In this document: positions 33,642-43,480 of the stretch, in pieces | Layout: the number at the start of each line of letters is the position of its first letter | Numbering within the stretch: the stretch's first letter is position 1 | NCBI RefSeq assembly: GCF_002101965.1 | Contig: NZ_LQQA01000008.1 | Span: 1-64,000 of the forward strand | Source of the DNA: Mycolicibacterium wolinskyi | GTDB lineage: Bacteria > Actinomycetota > Actinomycetes > Mycobacteriales > Mycobacteriaceae | Direction of reading: 5' to 3' | Length of the DNA: 64,000 bases | Program-made: the position numbers and the translations under genes | The notes under the pieces: model-generated | Database searches by the model: none | Told to the model about the DNA's origin: nothing | What the model saw: only the letters and a program-made list of their open reading frames with translations

Positions 33642-35471
33642 CTAGCGAAATGGGTAGGGCGCGCCGCATAGTCTGTCGCCTTCTGCTCCGTTCGCTTCAC
33701 GCCACTCCGGGTTTGAGCATGCGGACTCAAGATTTACAGACGGTGGCGAAGTTGGAATCGCTTGGCTGGAAGGCGGGTTTGCATGAGGATCGGGCGGGTT
33801 TGCCGCCACGTAGTCTGCTCCGTTCCATCGCAGATCTTCGTAAGTGGTGGTGCCTTCAGCGCAGCTGGGGTTGCAATCGTTGCTGGACTGTCGGATCGTG
33901 TACTGGCCGTCAGGTCCGGGGCCCACCAGTTCGGCGTAATAGATCGCGTAACGACCCCAGTAGCTGGGATAGCTTGGTGTCGAAGTGGATTCCCATCCGA
34001 TATCTGCGAACCCGTCGCGGGTCGGAACGAGTACGAGCACACCGTCGTATCTACCCGGGTTGTAGGTGACGAATGTATTGCCGGTTGTGTCGGTGGCTGG
34101 GCTCGGGAATCCGAAGTGGTTCGTCACTCGAATGTGTATCGCTTCGAGGACTTTTCCCGACACAGCGACTGGCGCGACACAGCCGACCTTGTCGAATCCG
34201 GTGCCCGAAAGTGTCAGGAAGATGCGGATAGGCCCCAAGAACTTGTGCTCGATGTCTTTTTGATCAACGACGTCCCCGCGGCAACCTGAATTGGTGGGCA
34301 AAACATCCGGAAAGTTGGAAGGGAGTTCCGAAGTCGCCGGGCCAGCAACCGTCGGAGCATGGGTGGGAATGGGCTGGCTGGACGGAAGGCCCGCTTGCAC
34401 GCCCTGAGATGTAGCGGTTCGTGGTTCTTGCCACGGGCGCCAAAGAACCGCCGTGGCGACCACGGATCCAATGACGATAGTTGCTGCCACACCTATGAAC
34501 CCGTACTTCCTGCGTGTGAACGCACCCTGCTTTGTCAATGCCCCGGATTCGGGTGGTGATTCATGAAGGGGTATTGATTCAGAGCGCTGGGAACATAAAG
34601 CTGGCCTTGTCGGGTGCGAGGCGCCTCCGGCCGGCGACAGACCGGAGAGCGCACGTGCGAAGTCGGTGACCCGTTGGAAACGGTCCTCCGGCTTCTTGGC
34701 TAGTCCTTCAGCCAACACCTCATCCAGTGCCGCCAATTCAGGGCGATTAGCCGAGAGTGACGGTGGGGGCGAGTTGAGGTGGTGGCTGATGACCACCGCG
34801 GGGTTGGAGTGCGGGAAGGGCTGTGTTCCGGTCAGCAGGTGATACGTGGTGGCGGCCAGCGCGTAAAGATCGGCACGCCCGTCGGTTTCCTCCCCCATGA
34901 GTTGCTCAGGCGCTGCGTAAGCGACGGTCCCGACCGCCGTATTCGTCGTTGTTAGCCCGCTTATGTCATCAACGCTGCGGGCGATGCCGAAATCCGCTAG
35001 AACCACGCGCTTTTCGTCGCTTGAGTCTGCGTTGGTGAGCATAATGTTGGCTGGCTTGATGTCCCGGTGCAGCAGGCCTTGCTTGTGCGCGTAGTCAAGC
35101 GCGCCAGCAAGAGCGTTCACTATCTCGACAACGTGTTCGTACGGCATTCCGGCTGGATATCGCTTGGTCAACACGCGTCCGAGGTCTTTGCCGTCGACGA
35201 AGTCCATCGAAATCCACAATTGCCCGTCATGCTCGCCACGGTCGTGGACACCGACGATACCGGGATGCCACAGCGTGGACGCCAGGTCCGCTTCTCGAAT
35301 GAAGCGAGCCCTGTATCCGTGATCGTTGGACCAGTCGCGGGGAAGAAGCTTAAGCGCGTCGCGCCGGGGCAGCCTGGGATGTTGGGCGAGGTACACCTCG
35401 CCCATGCCACCGGACCCCAGTAGCCGGATAATCCGGTAGCCCGCAAAGGTGTCCCCGCTGTTCAACGGCAT
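33642..35471 (-). CDS. Membrane Ser/Thr protein kinase with extracellular domain
   Basis: 609 residues. N-terminal Hanks-type kinase: GSGGMGEV at 19-26, K41, HRDIKPAN at 135-142, DFG at 160-162 and APE at 187-189, all canonical and so predicted active. After a Ser/Pro juxtamembrane stretch a helix at about 323-344 crosses the membrane. The outer 265 residues contain a Cys-rich domain (CNPSC, several single Cys) of unknown type and a Pro-rich tail. It resembles mycobacterial PknF/PknI-type receptors in layout but the sensor is distinct. It is convergent with the nuclease gene (172 bases between) and ends the accessory segment. Confidence 0.85.
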   Translation of the reverse strand: MPLNSGDTFAGYRIIRLLGSGGMGEVYLAQHPRLPRRDALKLLPRDWSNDHGYRARFIREADLASTLWHPGIVGVHDRGEHDGQLWISMDFVDGKDLGRVLTKRYPAGMPYEHVVEIVNALAGALDYAHKQGLLHRDIKPANIMLTNADSSDEKRVVLADFGIARSVDDISGLTTTNTAVGTVAYAAPEQLMGEETDGRADLYALAATTYHLLTGTQPFPHSNPAVVISHHLNSPPPSLSANRPELAALDEVLAEGLAKKPEDRFQRVTDFARALSGLSPAGGASHPTRPALCSQRSESIPLHESPPESGALTKQGAFTRRKYGFIGVAATIVIGSVVATAVLWRPWQEPRTATSQGVQAGLPSSQPIPTHAPTVAGPATSELPSNFPDVLPTNSGCRGDVVDQKDIEHKFLGPIRIFLTLSGTGFDKVGCVAPVAVSGKVLEAIHIRVTNHFGFPSPATDTTGNTFVTYNPGRYDGVLVLVPTRDGFADIGWESTSTPSYPSYWGRYAIYYAELVGPGPDGQYTIRQSSNDCNPSCAEGTTTYEDLRWNGADYVAANPPDPHANPPSSQAIPTSPPSVNLESACSNPEWREANGAEGDRLCGAPYPFR

Positions 35472-35634
35472 GCCGGGATTTTAGAACTACATCCACGAAT
35501 GTGATTGGGTGTTAACAGACGCGCCGTTCTCGTATGCGGTCTCGGTGCGGTACGTTGTCGCAGCCCGTGAGTTCGAGTCTTCGACCCGTGATCGCCCACC
35601 TTGTCTCCGCCCGCTGCGCCACGAGGAACTTCCC

Positions 35635-35990
35635 AACGTCGTCTCGATGGAACAGCTCATCGCACTGGCCGACGCGGCTGGTCTGTCGATGCCGCACATG
35701 GCCATGGCGTTTGCGATCAGTCATCCCGGGGTGTCCAGCGCCATTCTGGGAGCGCGCACCATGGAGCAACTTGAGGACTTGCTCTCGGGCCTCGACGTGG
35801 TACTGACCGACGACGTGCTCGATCGCATCGACGAGATTGTCCCGCCGGGCAGCGACGTCGGCACATTGGACCAGGCCTACGTTCCTCCGGCTATGCAGCT
35901 CACCGAACTCCGTCGTCGGTCACTCAACAACCGGTGTGCGATCGACCGGCCCGATGGCCGCCAAGACAGCTGTCGATTCTCAAATTGAGT
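35635..35990 (+). pseudogene. 3' fragment of the aldo-keto reductase gene (direct repeat copy 2)
   Basis: This stretch repeats 19319-19683 almost exactly: the last 100 codons of the reductase, its stop region and about 45 bases beyond. Over the coding part only four substitutions and one deleted T are seen; the deletion replaces the stop, so the frame runs on to 35988. At the left end five bases (CGCAG) are missing. No promoter or start for a functional protein exists. The two copies bracket about 16 kb. Bases 35472-35634 before it show nothing recognisable. Confidence 0.9.
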
Positions 35991-36511
35991 GTCATTTGCG
36001 ATCCTGCTGAGCTGCGGCGATTCAGCACGTCTCACCTCGCGTCATCTGCAAGTAGTCTCAACCCCGTGTCATTTCTGCCATGGGCTCGAACCGATCTGCG
36101 CCAAGGCGAGTTGCTGGACCCATATTCGGGCAACCCCATATGTGGAGTGGGCGTACGACGTTGTCAGCTGAGGATTTTTAGCGCTTCGAATCTGTAGTTC
36201 GAACTAGAGAAGGCGGGAGAGTTCTTCAGGGTACGGCTAAACGGACGTCTCCTGTTGTAGACGCGTGTGGTGCGGGTCCCGGACGGTTCGGAAGGGGTCC
36301 ACTTGGGCGCGCTGTGGTGGCGAAGTCGATCCAGTCCGTTCGCATCCTGCGCAAGAGCTGCTCGTATTCGTTCGTTGCGTCCGCACCTGCTGCGGGGTGG
36401 CAGGTGATGTCGTCTCGATTGTCCCGTCGATCGGAGGCAGAAAGACGCGGCCGTTATTACAGTTCACGCCACCGCAAAGGTGCTGTCCCAGTAGCTCACT
36501 AAGGTGGCGGG
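35991..36511. other. Gap without recognisable genes
   Basis: About 520 bases between the reductase fragment and the hydrolase. Around 36070-36110 the sequence again resembles the region downstream of the intact reductase (GGGCT-GAACCGAT), so the duplication probably extends here with an interposed insertion. The open frames present have no start signal or motif. Confidence 0.5.
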
Positions 36512-37360
36512 ATGGTCGATGTCCGCAGCTTGACTGTCGTGGTCGACGGTCTTCGTTCACCGGTGATTGAGGCCGGCGATCCAGATGGGCGTGAAGCAGT
36601 CGTTTTTGTGCATGGGAGCCCCGGCTGCGGTGGTGAGTTCACGAAGTTGGTCTGCGAGACGGGCAAGTTTGTTCGTGCGATCGCCCCGGACATTCCCGGT
36701 TTCGGTCAAGCTGACAAGCCCCACCCGCGTCACTTCATCTACGACGTACCGAACATCGGCGTGCACTTGGTCAAGCAGCTTGACGCGCTGGGTGTGGAAC
36801 GCGCGCATTTCGTGGGCCACGACTTCGGCGGGTCATGGGCGATGTTTGCATCGCTGTATGACCCGATGCGTGTGGGGTCACTGTCGCTGATCAATGCCGG
36901 ACTCATGCGCGGCATGCGTTGGCATGGGATGGCGCGGCTCTACCGCACACCGCTGGCAGGAGAAGCCTTCATGGCGATCGCCAACGAGTGGGGCTTTAAG
37001 CGCGCACTGCAAGCTCTGCCGACTGCCGATCTCGAGGTGATGTGGCGCAACTTTGATCGTCACAGCCGCAGAGCTATCCTCGCGCTTTACCGTGCGACTG
37101 ATATGGAGACTCAGACCGCCCAATTGCCGCAGGTGCGCTTGTTTACCACGCAGTGGCAGTCGATCGTGATCTTCGGCGCTGACGATCCTTATCTGCCGAC
37201 AAAGTTCGCTGATCGCAACCGCGAATCGCTGCCGAACGCGAGCGTGCACATGATCGACCGAGCGGGCCACTGGCCGCACCTGCAGGCGCCAGAGCGCCTC
37301 AGCGAGTTATTGATTCCGTTCCTTCGTGAGCAGGTCACCACGGACCGGGCTACCACCTAG
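36512..37360 (+). CDS. Alpha/beta hydrolase with Asp nucleophile
   Basis: 282 residues. FVHGSPGCGGEF gives the oxyanion HG, GHDFGGS the nucleophile elbow with Asp instead of Ser, and AGHWPHLQ the terminal catalytic His. An Asp nucleophile is typical of epoxide hydrolases and haloalkane or fluoroacetate dehalogenases, so hydrolysis through a covalent ester intermediate is expected. ATG 36512 is preceded by AAGGTGG. It stands alone on the plus strand next to the convergent MerR gene. Confidence 0.8.
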   Translation: MVDVRSLTVVVDGLRSPVIEAGDPDGREAVVFVHGSPGCGGEFTKLVCETGKFVRAIAPDIPGFGQADKPHPRHFIYDVPNIGVHLVKQLDALGVERAHFVGHDFGGSWAMFASLYDPMRVGSLSLINAGLMRGMRWHGMARLYRTPLAGEAFMAIANEWGFKRALQALPTADLEVMWRNFDRHSRRAILALYRATDMETQTAQLPQVRLFTTQWQSIVIFGADDPYLPTKFADRNRESLPNASVHMIDRAGHWPHLQAPERLSELLIPFLREQVTTDRATT

Positions 37361-37449
37361 CCTGGACCTCATGCCCGTGGTTCTTTTCAGCGGGTTGGGA
37401 AAGCCTTCGGCGCGAGTCTGAGCCAGCCGACCTGGGGCGGGTCTTCGCG

Positions 37450-38103
37450 TTAGTCGGGATGTGTGCCCGCCGGAGGTTCGTCGAAGAATCTGAGGGCGCT
37501 GTGGTGTTCGTGCGCGATACGGCGCAGGCTCAGTAGCAGCTGGCCGAATACGACCTGGCCTATCACCATTTGTTGCACAACCGCATCGCGGTCCTCTATG
37601 CGCTCGGCCGTATTCAGCCTGCCGACCTCATACGCGGCGAGGGCGTCGATGAGTCCCAAATATGTTGCCGCGTGGTTCATGTCGAACATCGCACTCAAAT
37701 CGAGGACTACCCCGAGCAGACCCGCAAGATGGTCGATCGCTGGTGATTCCGGACGCACGCGTGTCCAGCCGGCTTCCTGCACTACCTGCGTAGCGAGCGC
37801 CCGCATTTCTGCGTTCACCGCGCCCGGTGTGCGCACCAGTGCGTCGTAAGCGGCTCCGTTCATTTCGTGCGTCGACAGCGATTCGTTGTCAATCGCATCC
37901 ACCACTTGCTTGAGATCAGATACCGGTATGTCACCGACCTCGCGCAACACGCGCAATAGTCGCAGTCGTGCCACATGCCGGTCGCCATATTCCGCGCGCC
38001 TCTCACCCATCTTGTTTCCGGGCGGCAGCAGACCCTCACGCACGTAGTACTTGATGGTCGCCACCGTTACGCCTGACTGCTCGGCAAGCTCAGAGATGCG
38101 CAC
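37450..38103 (-). CDS. MerR-family regulator
   Basis: 217 residues from GTG 38101-38103, preceded by AAGGGG. The N-terminal 70 residues are a MerR winged HTH (RISELAEQSGVTVATIKYYV, REGLLPPG, then RLRLLRVLREVGDIPVSDL). The C-terminal part is a helical domain with no Cys metal-binding signature, so it senses something other than metals. It is divergent from the acyl-CoA carboxylase gene with 109 bases between; the palindromes there are its probable sites. The longer open frame upstream would cover that promoter. Confidence 0.85.
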   Translation of the reverse strand: MRISELAEQSGVTVATIKYYVREGLLPPGNKMGERRAEYGDRHVARLRLLRVLREVGDIPVSDLKQVVDAIDNESLSTHEMNGAAYDALVRTPGAVNAEMRALATQVVQEAGWTRVRPESPAIDHLAGLLGVVLDLSAMFDMNHAATYLGLIDALAAYEVGRLNTAERIEDRDAVVQQMVIGQVVFGQLLLSLRRIAHEHHSALRFFDEPPAGTHPD

Positions 38104-38124
38104 TAAGCCCCTTCCACTGCTGGG

Positions 38125-38174
38125 TTGACAGCACCTGGTGGATAGCTTCACTATCCTCCAGTGGATATTTCCAC
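38125..38174 (+). promoter_or_regulatory. Palindromic MerR-type promoter/operator region
   Basis: TTGACA (38125-38130) may be a -35 box. GGATAG-CTTCA-CTATCC (38140-38156) and GTGGA-TATT-TCCAC (38161-38174) are perfect short dyads one after the other, sharing the GATA and CCACTATC elements. They lie between the divergent merR and carboxylase genes. A long spacer with an internal dyad is the usual geometry for MerR-activated promoters. Confidence 0.55.
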
Positions 38175-38212
38175 TATCTAGCTTAGATCTGCCGTGACAG
38201 TGGGAGGACGAT

Positions 38213-39763
38213 GTGACCGGCTCTACCGATCGGAAGCTCGCGGAACTGCGCATGCGGCTACGCACAGCGCAGGAGCCGGGTGGAGCACAGGCTGCAGCAA
38301 AGCGCGACGCCAAGGGTGTTCCGAGCGCTCGGTCCAGGGTCCTGGCGCTGCTCGACCCCGGCAGTTTCCTGGAGATCGGCGCCCTCGTCCGCACACCGGG
38401 AGATCCCAACGCCCTATACAGCGACGGCGTCGTCACCGGCTACGGGACCATTGCGGGACGACCCGTGGGAGTGTTCTCGCACGACCAGACTGTCTTCGGC
38501 GGCAGCGTCGGCGAGATGTTTGGCCGCAAGGTCGCCAAACTCATGGAATGGTGCGCGCGGTCCGCGTGCCCGATCATCGGCATCAACGACTCCGGCGGTG
38601 CCCGCATCCAAGACGCGGCGACATCGTTGGCGTGGTACGCCGAGTTGGGTTACCGCCACGAGATGCTGTCCGGTTTGGTGCCACAAATCTCGCTGATCGT
38701 GGGTAAATGTGCTGGCGGGGCGGTGTATTCGCCGATTCAGACCGACCTCATCGTGGCCGTCCGCGACCAGGGATACATGTTTGTCACCGGCCCCGACATC
38801 ATCAAAGACATCACCGGCGAAGTCATCACCTTCGACGAGCTCGGCGGCGCCGACGCGCAAGCGCGCTACGGAAACATCCATCAGGTCGTGGAGTCAGAGG
38901 CCGCGGCATTTCAGTACGTCCGAGACTTCCTGGCCTTTCTTCCGTCGAACTGCTTCGACGAGGCACCGATCGTGAACCCGGGCCTTGAACCCGAGATCAC
39001 CTCCTACGACCTGGAACTGGACACCATCGTCCCCGACGCCGACAACACCGCCTACGACATGCACGAAATCTTGCTGCGCATCTTCGATGACGGCGACTTC
39101 CTGGAAGTCGGCGGCCAGGCCGGGCTCGCCATCATCACCGGCTACGCCCGCATCGATGGGCACCCGGTCGGCGTGATCGCCAACCAGCCAATACATATGT
39201 CTGGGGCCATCGACAACGAGGCTTCCGATAAGGCCGCGCGGTTCGTCCGGTTCTGCCACGCACTCAACACGCCCCTGGTATTCGTCGTCGACACGCCAGG
39301 ATTCCTACCCGGCGCCGCGCAGGAGAAAAGCGGCATCATCAAACGCGGCGGGCGATTCCTCTTCGCGGTCGGGGAAGCCGATGTCCCGAAAGTGACCGTG
39401 ACCATCCGCAAGTCCTACGGCGGCGCGCACGCCGTGATGGGATCCAAGCAGCTCGCCGCTGACCTCAACTACGCCTGGCCCACAGCCCAAATAGCCGTCA
39501 TCGGAGCTGAAGGCGCCGCCCATCTCCTGGTCAAACGGTTCCCGGACCCCACCGCTCCCGAAGTACAGAAGATCAAGGCCGACTTCATCGCCGGCTACAA
39601 CACCACTATGGCAACACCCTGGATCGCCGCAGAACGCGGCTACATCGACGCCGTGATCCAGCCCCATGAAACCCGCCTACTGCTCAGAAAGTCGCTAAAG
39701 CTATTGCGGGACAAACAGAATCACGGCCGCGTGCTCCGCAAGACTGGACTAACCCCCATCTAA
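38213..39763 (+). CDS. Acyl-CoA carboxylase beta subunit (carboxyltransferase)
   Basis: 516 residues from GTG 38213 with GGGAGGA upstream. Two crotonase-like halves: the N-terminal acyl-CoA-binding half ([34 protein letters not shown]) and the C-terminal carboxybiotin half ([35 protein letters not shown]). This is the beta subunit of propionyl-/acetyl-/methylcrotonyl-CoA carboxylases; it transfers CO2 from biotin to the acyl-CoA. No alpha (biotin) subunit is adjacent, so it must pair with one encoded elsewhere. The MerR gene next door probably controls it. Confidence 0.9.
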   Translation: MTGSTDRKLAELRMRLRTAQEPGGAQAAAKRDAKGVPSARSRVLALLDPGSFLEIGALVRTPGDPNALYSDGVVTGYGTIAGRPVGVFSHDQTVFGGSVGEMFGRKVAKLMEWCARSACPIIGINDSGGARIQDAATSLAWYAELGYRHEMLSGLVPQISLIVGKCAGGAVYSPIQTDLIVAVRDQGYMFVTGPDIIKDITGEVITFDELGGADAQARYGNIHQVVESEAAAFQYVRDFLAFLPSNCFDEAPIVNPGLEPEITSYDLELDTIVPDADNTAYDMHEILLRIFDDGDFLEVGGQAGLAIITGYARIDGHPVGVIANQPIHMSGAIDNEASDKAARFVRFCHALNTPLVFVVDTPGFLPGAAQEKSGIIKRGGRFLFAVGEADVPKVTVTIRKSYGGAHAVMGSKQLAADLNYAWPTAQIAVIGAEGAAHLLVKRFPDPTAPEVQKIKADFIAGYNTTMATPWIAAERGYIDAVIQPHETRLLLRKSLKLLRDKQNHGRVLRKTGLTPI

Positions 39764-39941
39764 CCCATACGACTGCGCAAGATGAAGGACCGGCCGTGTG
39801 GTCGCCGCGTACAGGCACCACGCCTTCAGCCACAGGCAAAGCCCGTGATCTCACTTCAGTGTCCAAATGACAAGCGGATGACAGCCCACTTGAGAATATG
39901 ACCCCGCGAATGAGAATCTACAGTGACGGCGGCGGCGAGAT

Positions 39942-41333
39942 TTATCGCGCCATATTCGTAAACCGCGAAAAATGCAGCTGGTGCGCGACGGTGATATTCG
40001 CCGTCGGGCCATTTCGGTGCTTGCCCAAAATAATATCGGCTTCACCGCCGCGGGGGTCGTCGCGGTCAATTGCGTCGGGCCGATGCAAGAGCATGACCAT
40101 ATCCGCATCCTGTTCCAGGCTACCACTTTCACGCAGGTCAGAGACTTGAGGGCGCTTGTCGGTACGTTGTTCCGGGCCACGGTTGAGCTGGCTGATTGCC
40201 ACGACCGGGACATCCAATTCTTTCGCCATCAATTTCAGGCTACGCGAAAAGTCCGACACTTCTTGCTGTCGAGATTCGTATTTCTTTCCAGAGCTCATCA
40301 GCTGCATATAGTCGACCACTACGAGACGTAGATCCGCTTTCTGAGCCAGCCGTCGGCCCTTTGCGCGGATTTCCATCATGGTCAAGTTCGGCGAGTCATC
40401 GATGTAGAGCGGCGCCTCGCTGATCTCGCTCATGCGGCGAGCGAGACGGGTCCAGTCGTCGTCGCTCATACGACCCGAACGCATATCGCCCAGCTTGATT
40501 TTCGCCTCGGCCGACAGCAGCCGCATGACGATCTCGGACTTGCTCATTTCGAGCGAGAAGATGACGCTGGCCATCCGGTGCTTGATCGAGCAGGACCGCA
40601 TAAAGTCAAGTCCCAGAGTCGATTTCCCCACACCCGGCCGCGCGGCGATGATGATCATCTGGCCGGCGTGGAGTCCGTTGGTGATCTCGTCGAGTTCGGT
40701 GAAGCCGGTGGGGACACCGCGGGCGATACCGCCTTGGGAGGCGATGGCGTCGATCTCGTCCATCGTCGGCTGCAGGAGGTCCTCGAGGGGCACGAAGTCC
40801 TCGGAGGCGCGGCGTTCGGTGACGTCGTAGATCTCGGCCTGCGCGCGGTCGACCACCTCGGTGACGTCGGCGCCGTCGGCCCCGGCGTAGCCGTACTGGA
40901 CGACGCGCGTGCCGGCCTCGACGAGCCGGCGCAGCAGTGACTTCTCGGCCACGATGCCCGCGTAGAAGCCGGCGTTCGCGGCGGTGGGCACGGTGGAGAT
41001 CAGGGTGTGCAGATAGGGCGCCCCGCCGATGCGGCGCAGCAGGCCGCGGCGGTCGAGCTCGGCGGCCACGGTGACGGCGTCGGCGGGCTCGCCACGCCCG
41101 TAGAGGTCGAGGATCGCGTCGTAGACGTTCTGGTGGGCGGGACGGTAGAAGTCGCCGGGACGCAGCCGCTCGAGCACATCGGCGATGGCATCCTTCGAAA
41201 GGAGCATGCCGCCGAGGACGGCTTGTTCGGCGGCCATGTCCTGCGGGGGCTGGCGACCGAATTCCTCGCTTGGCGGCGGCCCATCCATACCGGCATGCCC
41301 ATCCGGATGTCCCAGGTCGTCCACGACAGCCAA
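39942..41333 (-). CDS. dnaB: Replicative DNA helicase DnaB, intein-free
   Basis: 463 residues from TTG 41331-41333; this start gives the AVVDD N-terminus of mycobacterial DnaB. The N-terminal primase-interacting domain (about 25-130) precedes a RecA-like motor with Walker A ARPGVGKST at 231-239, Walker B LRLVVVDYMQLM, and the DNA-binding SQLNRGPEQR and DLRESGSLEQDAD segments. It unwinds DNA at the replication fork as a hexamer. Both common intein sites, the P-loop and the DLRESG/SLEQDAD loop, are uninterrupted, unlike in M. tuberculosis. It is downstream of rplI on the same strand with a 507-base gap. Confidence 0.95.
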   Translation of the reverse strand: MAVVDDLGHPDGHAGMDGPPPSEEFGRQPPQDMAAEQAVLGGMLLSKDAIADVLERLRPGDFYRPAHQNVYDAILDLYGRGEPADAVTVAAELDRRGLLRRIGGAPYLHTLISTVPTAANAGFYAGIVAEKSLLRRLVEAGTRVVQYGYAGADGADVTEVVDRAQAEIYDVTERRASEDFVPLEDLLQPTMDEIDAIASQGGIARGVPTGFTELDEITNGLHAGQMIIIAARPGVGKSTLGLDFMRSCSIKHRMASVIFSLEMSKSEIVMRLLSAEAKIKLGDMRSGRMSDDDWTRLARRMSEISEAPLYIDDSPNLTMMEIRAKGRRLAQKADLRLVVVDYMQLMSSGKKYESRQQEVSDFSRSLKLMAKELDVPVVAISQLNRGPEQRTDKRPQVSDLRESGSLEQDADMVMLLHRPDAIDRDDPRGGEADIILGKHRNGPTANITVAHQLHFSRFTNMAR

Positions 41334-41501
41334 CGGACTACCCACCCCCTCACGAGACCTGCCCGGCCGACAAGCTCGAACGTGTATTCGAATCGGTACT
41401 GCAACTGTAAAACAGGGCGCTGACAAGTCGTCGAAATGGCGCCGCGACGCAACACGTTAGGCGTTGCTGGAGGCCTCCAAAAGTCGGCCTGTTGATGAAC
41501 C

Positions 41502-41630
41502 TGTGGATGGCATGGGGATATCTGTGGGCAGGCGTGTTGACTCGTTGGGGAGAACCTGTGGATTACCGCGTTGTGATCCACTGTTTTCCGAGGTCAGGAT
41601 GCCAGAGACCCGGTGGATCACTGTGGATGG
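41502..41630. promoter_or_regulatory. Cluster of DnaA-box-like sequences upstream of dnaB
   Basis: TGTGGATTA (41557-41565) matches the reverse DnaA box TGTGGATAA at 8 of 9 bases; TGTGGATGG occurs at 41502-41510 and 41622-41630 (7 of 9), and TGTGGGCAG at 41523-41531. All lie in the 430-base gap 41334-41764 between dnaB and the rplI terminator, in which no gene was seen. DnaA control of dnaB or a local replication-linked site is possible, as is chance. Confidence 0.4.
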
Positions 41631-41764
41631 GAAGTTCCTCGGCGTGTCGCTGCTGGTTGCCGTCTCGGGCGTGTTGTGTTTCGCGGAAGGGCCGCCTGGG
41701 TTAACAGTCGGTTAGCTTCGCTGTCGAGGTTTTTACGCACAGTGTTCGCCAGCCGGGACAGCAA

Positions 41765-41800
41765 CGCCCGGGTAAGGAGGCTAAGGTCCTCACCCGGGCG
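41765..41800 (-). terminator. Hairpin terminator of the rpsF-ssb-rpsR-rplI operon
   Basis: CGCCCGGGT (41765-41773) pairs perfectly with ACCCGGGCG (41792-41800), and AGGA/TCCT extends the stem inward. It begins about 40 bases after the rplI stop. There is no U-tract, as is common for mycobacterial intrinsic terminators. Confidence 0.65.
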
Positions 41801-41840
41801 TATCAACGCTGGCGGTACTACGCGGCGACTGGCCCGCTAC

Positions 41841-42296
41841 TCACTCAGCCACGACGTTCAGCGACACCTTGGCTTCGACGCCAGTGTGCAGCTTCACGGT
41901 CACCGGATGCGTGCCGACGGACTTGATGTGCGCCTTGGGCAGCTGCACGGTCCGCTTGTCGAGATTGGGCCCGCCGGCCTTCTTGATCACCGACACGACA
42001 TCAGCCGCGGTGACCGAACCGAACAGCTTGCCGGTATCGGCAGCGGCGTTGACGGGCAGCGACACCTCGCCGAGGTTCTCGAGCGCGGTCTTGAGCTCGT
42101 TGGCGTGCTCGAGGCCACGGATGGCCTTGGACTCGCGGGCCCGGCGGATCTCGTCGGCCTGGCGCTCGGCGCCACGCGACGCCACGATCGCCAGCCCACG
42201 GGGCAGGAGGTAGTTACGGCCGTAGCCGTCCTTGACCTCGACGGTGTCGCCTGCGACACCCAGGTGCTCCACCTCAGCGGTGAGAATCAGCTTCAT
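41841..42296 (-). CDS. rplI: 50S ribosomal protein L9
   Basis: 151 residues. The N-terminal domain with [20 protein letters not shown] and [13 protein letters not shown] is diagnostic of bL9, followed by the long connecting helix and the C-terminal rRNA-binding domain. It is the last gene of the minus-strand operon rpsF-ssb-rpsR-rplI, 20 bases after rpsR, and is followed by a strong hairpin. L9 spans the 50S surface and helps keep reading frame and limits ribosome collisions. Confidence 0.97.
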   Translation of the reverse strand: MKLILTAEVEHLGVAGDTVEVKDGYGRNYLLPRGLAIVASRGAERQADEIRRARESKAIRGLEHANELKTALENLGEVSLPVNAAADTGKLFGSVTAADVVSVIKKAGGPNLDKRTVQLPKAHIKSVGTHPVTVKLHTGVEAKVSLNVVAE

Positions 42297-42316
42297 TTGT
42301 CTCTCCGTTCCTGGCT

Positions 42317-42577
42317 CTAGCGCGTCGACGAGCCGAACGGCAGCAGAGCCACCTCACGGGCATTCTTGACCGCGACGGCGACGTCGCGCTGATGCTGGAC
42401 ACAGTTACCGGTCACCCGGCGGGCACGGATCTTGCCGCGCTCGCTGATGTAGGTACGCAGCAGTGCGGTGTCCTTGTAGTCGATGACCTGCCCCTTGCCC
42501 TTCTTGGAGCAGAACACGCACTTACGGGTCTTGACCGGCTTTTCCGGTGCCGGCCGACGCTTGTTGGTCTTGGCCAT
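42317..42577 (-). CDS. rpsR: 30S ribosomal protein S18 (zinc-binding C+ form)
   Basis: 86 residues: basic N-terminus, KCVFCSKK with a CxxC pair, then [20 protein letters not shown] and [19 protein letters not shown], all typical of bS18. The Cys residues mark it as the zinc-containing main paralogue; mycobacteria also carry a Cys-less version used under zinc limitation in a different operon. Located between ssb and rplI. Confidence 0.97.
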   Translation of the reverse strand: MAKTNKRRPAPEKPVKTRKCVFCSKKGKGQVIDYKDTALLRTYISERGKIRARRVTGNCVQHQRDVAVAVKNAREVALLPFGSSTR

Positions 42578-42613
42578 TGGTTATCTCTTCCTTGCAAAAA
42601 AATTCGTTGTTGA

Positions 42614-43117
42614 TCAGAAGGGCGGCTCGTCGTCGGCCCCGCTGAACGAGCCCGACGCCGGGGCGCTGCCCCATGGATCGTCCTTGGGCTCGGACTGGCG
42701 CGACCCACCGCCGCCGCCACCGCCGAAGCCGCCGCCACCCCCGCCGCCGCTACGGCTGGCCTTGTTGACCTTGGCCGTGGCGTAACGCAGGGACGGACCG
42801 ATCTCGTCGACCTCGACCTCGACAACGGTGCGCTTCTCACCCTCGCGGGTTTCGAAGGAACGCTGCTTGAGCCGCCCGGTGACGATCACCCGCGAACCGC
42901 GGGTCAGGCTTTCGGCCACATTTTCGGCGGCCTCACGCCAGATGTTGCACCGCAGGAACAGGGCCTCGCCGTCCTTCCACTCACCGCTCTGGCGGTCGTA
43001 GATGCGCGGCGTCGACGCAACGGTGAAGTTGGCGACGGCAGCGCCGGACGGCGTGAATCGCAGTTCCGGGTCGGCGGTCAGGTTTCCGACAACGGTGATG
43101 GTGGTGTCACCAGCCAC
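42614..43117 (-). CDS. ssb: Single-stranded DNA-binding protein SSB
   Basis: 167 residues from GTG 43115-43117 with AGGA upstream; the longer ATG frame adds 15 residues not found in the family. An OB-fold (residues 3-110, [39 protein letters not shown]) is followed by a long Gly-rich linker (residues 122-140) and the acidic tip DDEPPF that docks partner proteins. It protects ssDNA in replication and repair. Placement between rpsF and rpsR is conserved in bacteria. Confidence 0.96.
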   Translation of the reverse strand: MAGDTTITVVGNLTADPELRFTPSGAAVANFTVASTPRIYDRQSGEWKDGEALFLRCNIWREAAENVAESLTRGSRVIVTGRLKQRSFETREGEKRTVVEVEVDEIGPSLRYATAKVNKASRSGGGGGGGFGGGGGGGSRQSEPKDDPWGSAPASGSFSGADDEPPF

Positions 43118-43189
43118 GAGATCCTCCTGAGTGGACGGACAGTTGGGCGCGAGCCTACGCAACCTGCATGACAGGCTGCAGCGCTTCGC

Positions 43190-43480
43190 CTAGTGCTTGT
43201 CGGTCCGCAGCACCTTGGTCCGCAGCACCGACTCGTTCAGGTTGAGCTGACGGTCGAGCTCGGACACGGTGGCCGGCTCAGCCTTGACGTCGACGACGGC
43301 GTAGATGCCCTCGGCATGCTTGGCGATCTCGTACGCCAGCCGGCGACGGCCCCAGATGTCGACCTTGTCGACAGTCCCGCCGTCCTTGCGGACGACGTTC
43401 AGGAACGTCTCCAGCGAGGGAGCTACGGTGCGCTCGTCAAGTGTGGGGTCGAGAATGACCATGATTTCGTATGGACGCAT
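43190..43480 (-). CDS. rpsF: 30S ribosomal protein S6
   Basis: 96 residues from ATG 43478-43480; [12 protein letters not shown] is the standard bS6 start and AGGAGGTGATGAGG precedes it. The body ([22 protein letters not shown]) is typical. First gene of the rpsF-ssb-rpsR-rplI operon; S6 forms a dimer with S18 in the 30S platform. The 190-base gap to the divergent gene at 43671 should contain the operon promoter. Confidence 0.97.
   Translation of the reverse strand: MRPYEIMVILDPTLDERTVAPSLETFLNVVRKDGGTVDKVDIWGRRRLAYEIAKHAEGIYAVVDVKAEPATVSELDRQLNLNESVLRTKVLRTDKH

Noticed and set aside
35545..35605. tRNA-like 3' end (GTTCGAGTC and CGCCCACC) just before the reductase fragment, possible att site
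   Set aside because: The T-stem does not pair and no acceptor or anticodon arm can be built upstream.
36237..36560. Overlapping frames on both strands suggesting an IS remnant
   Set aside because: No transposase motif, terminal repeat or target duplication could be found.
39790..39825. Weak hairpin between the convergent carboxylase and dnaB genes as terminator
   Set aside because: Stem is short with a bulge and has no U-tract; not strong enough to call.
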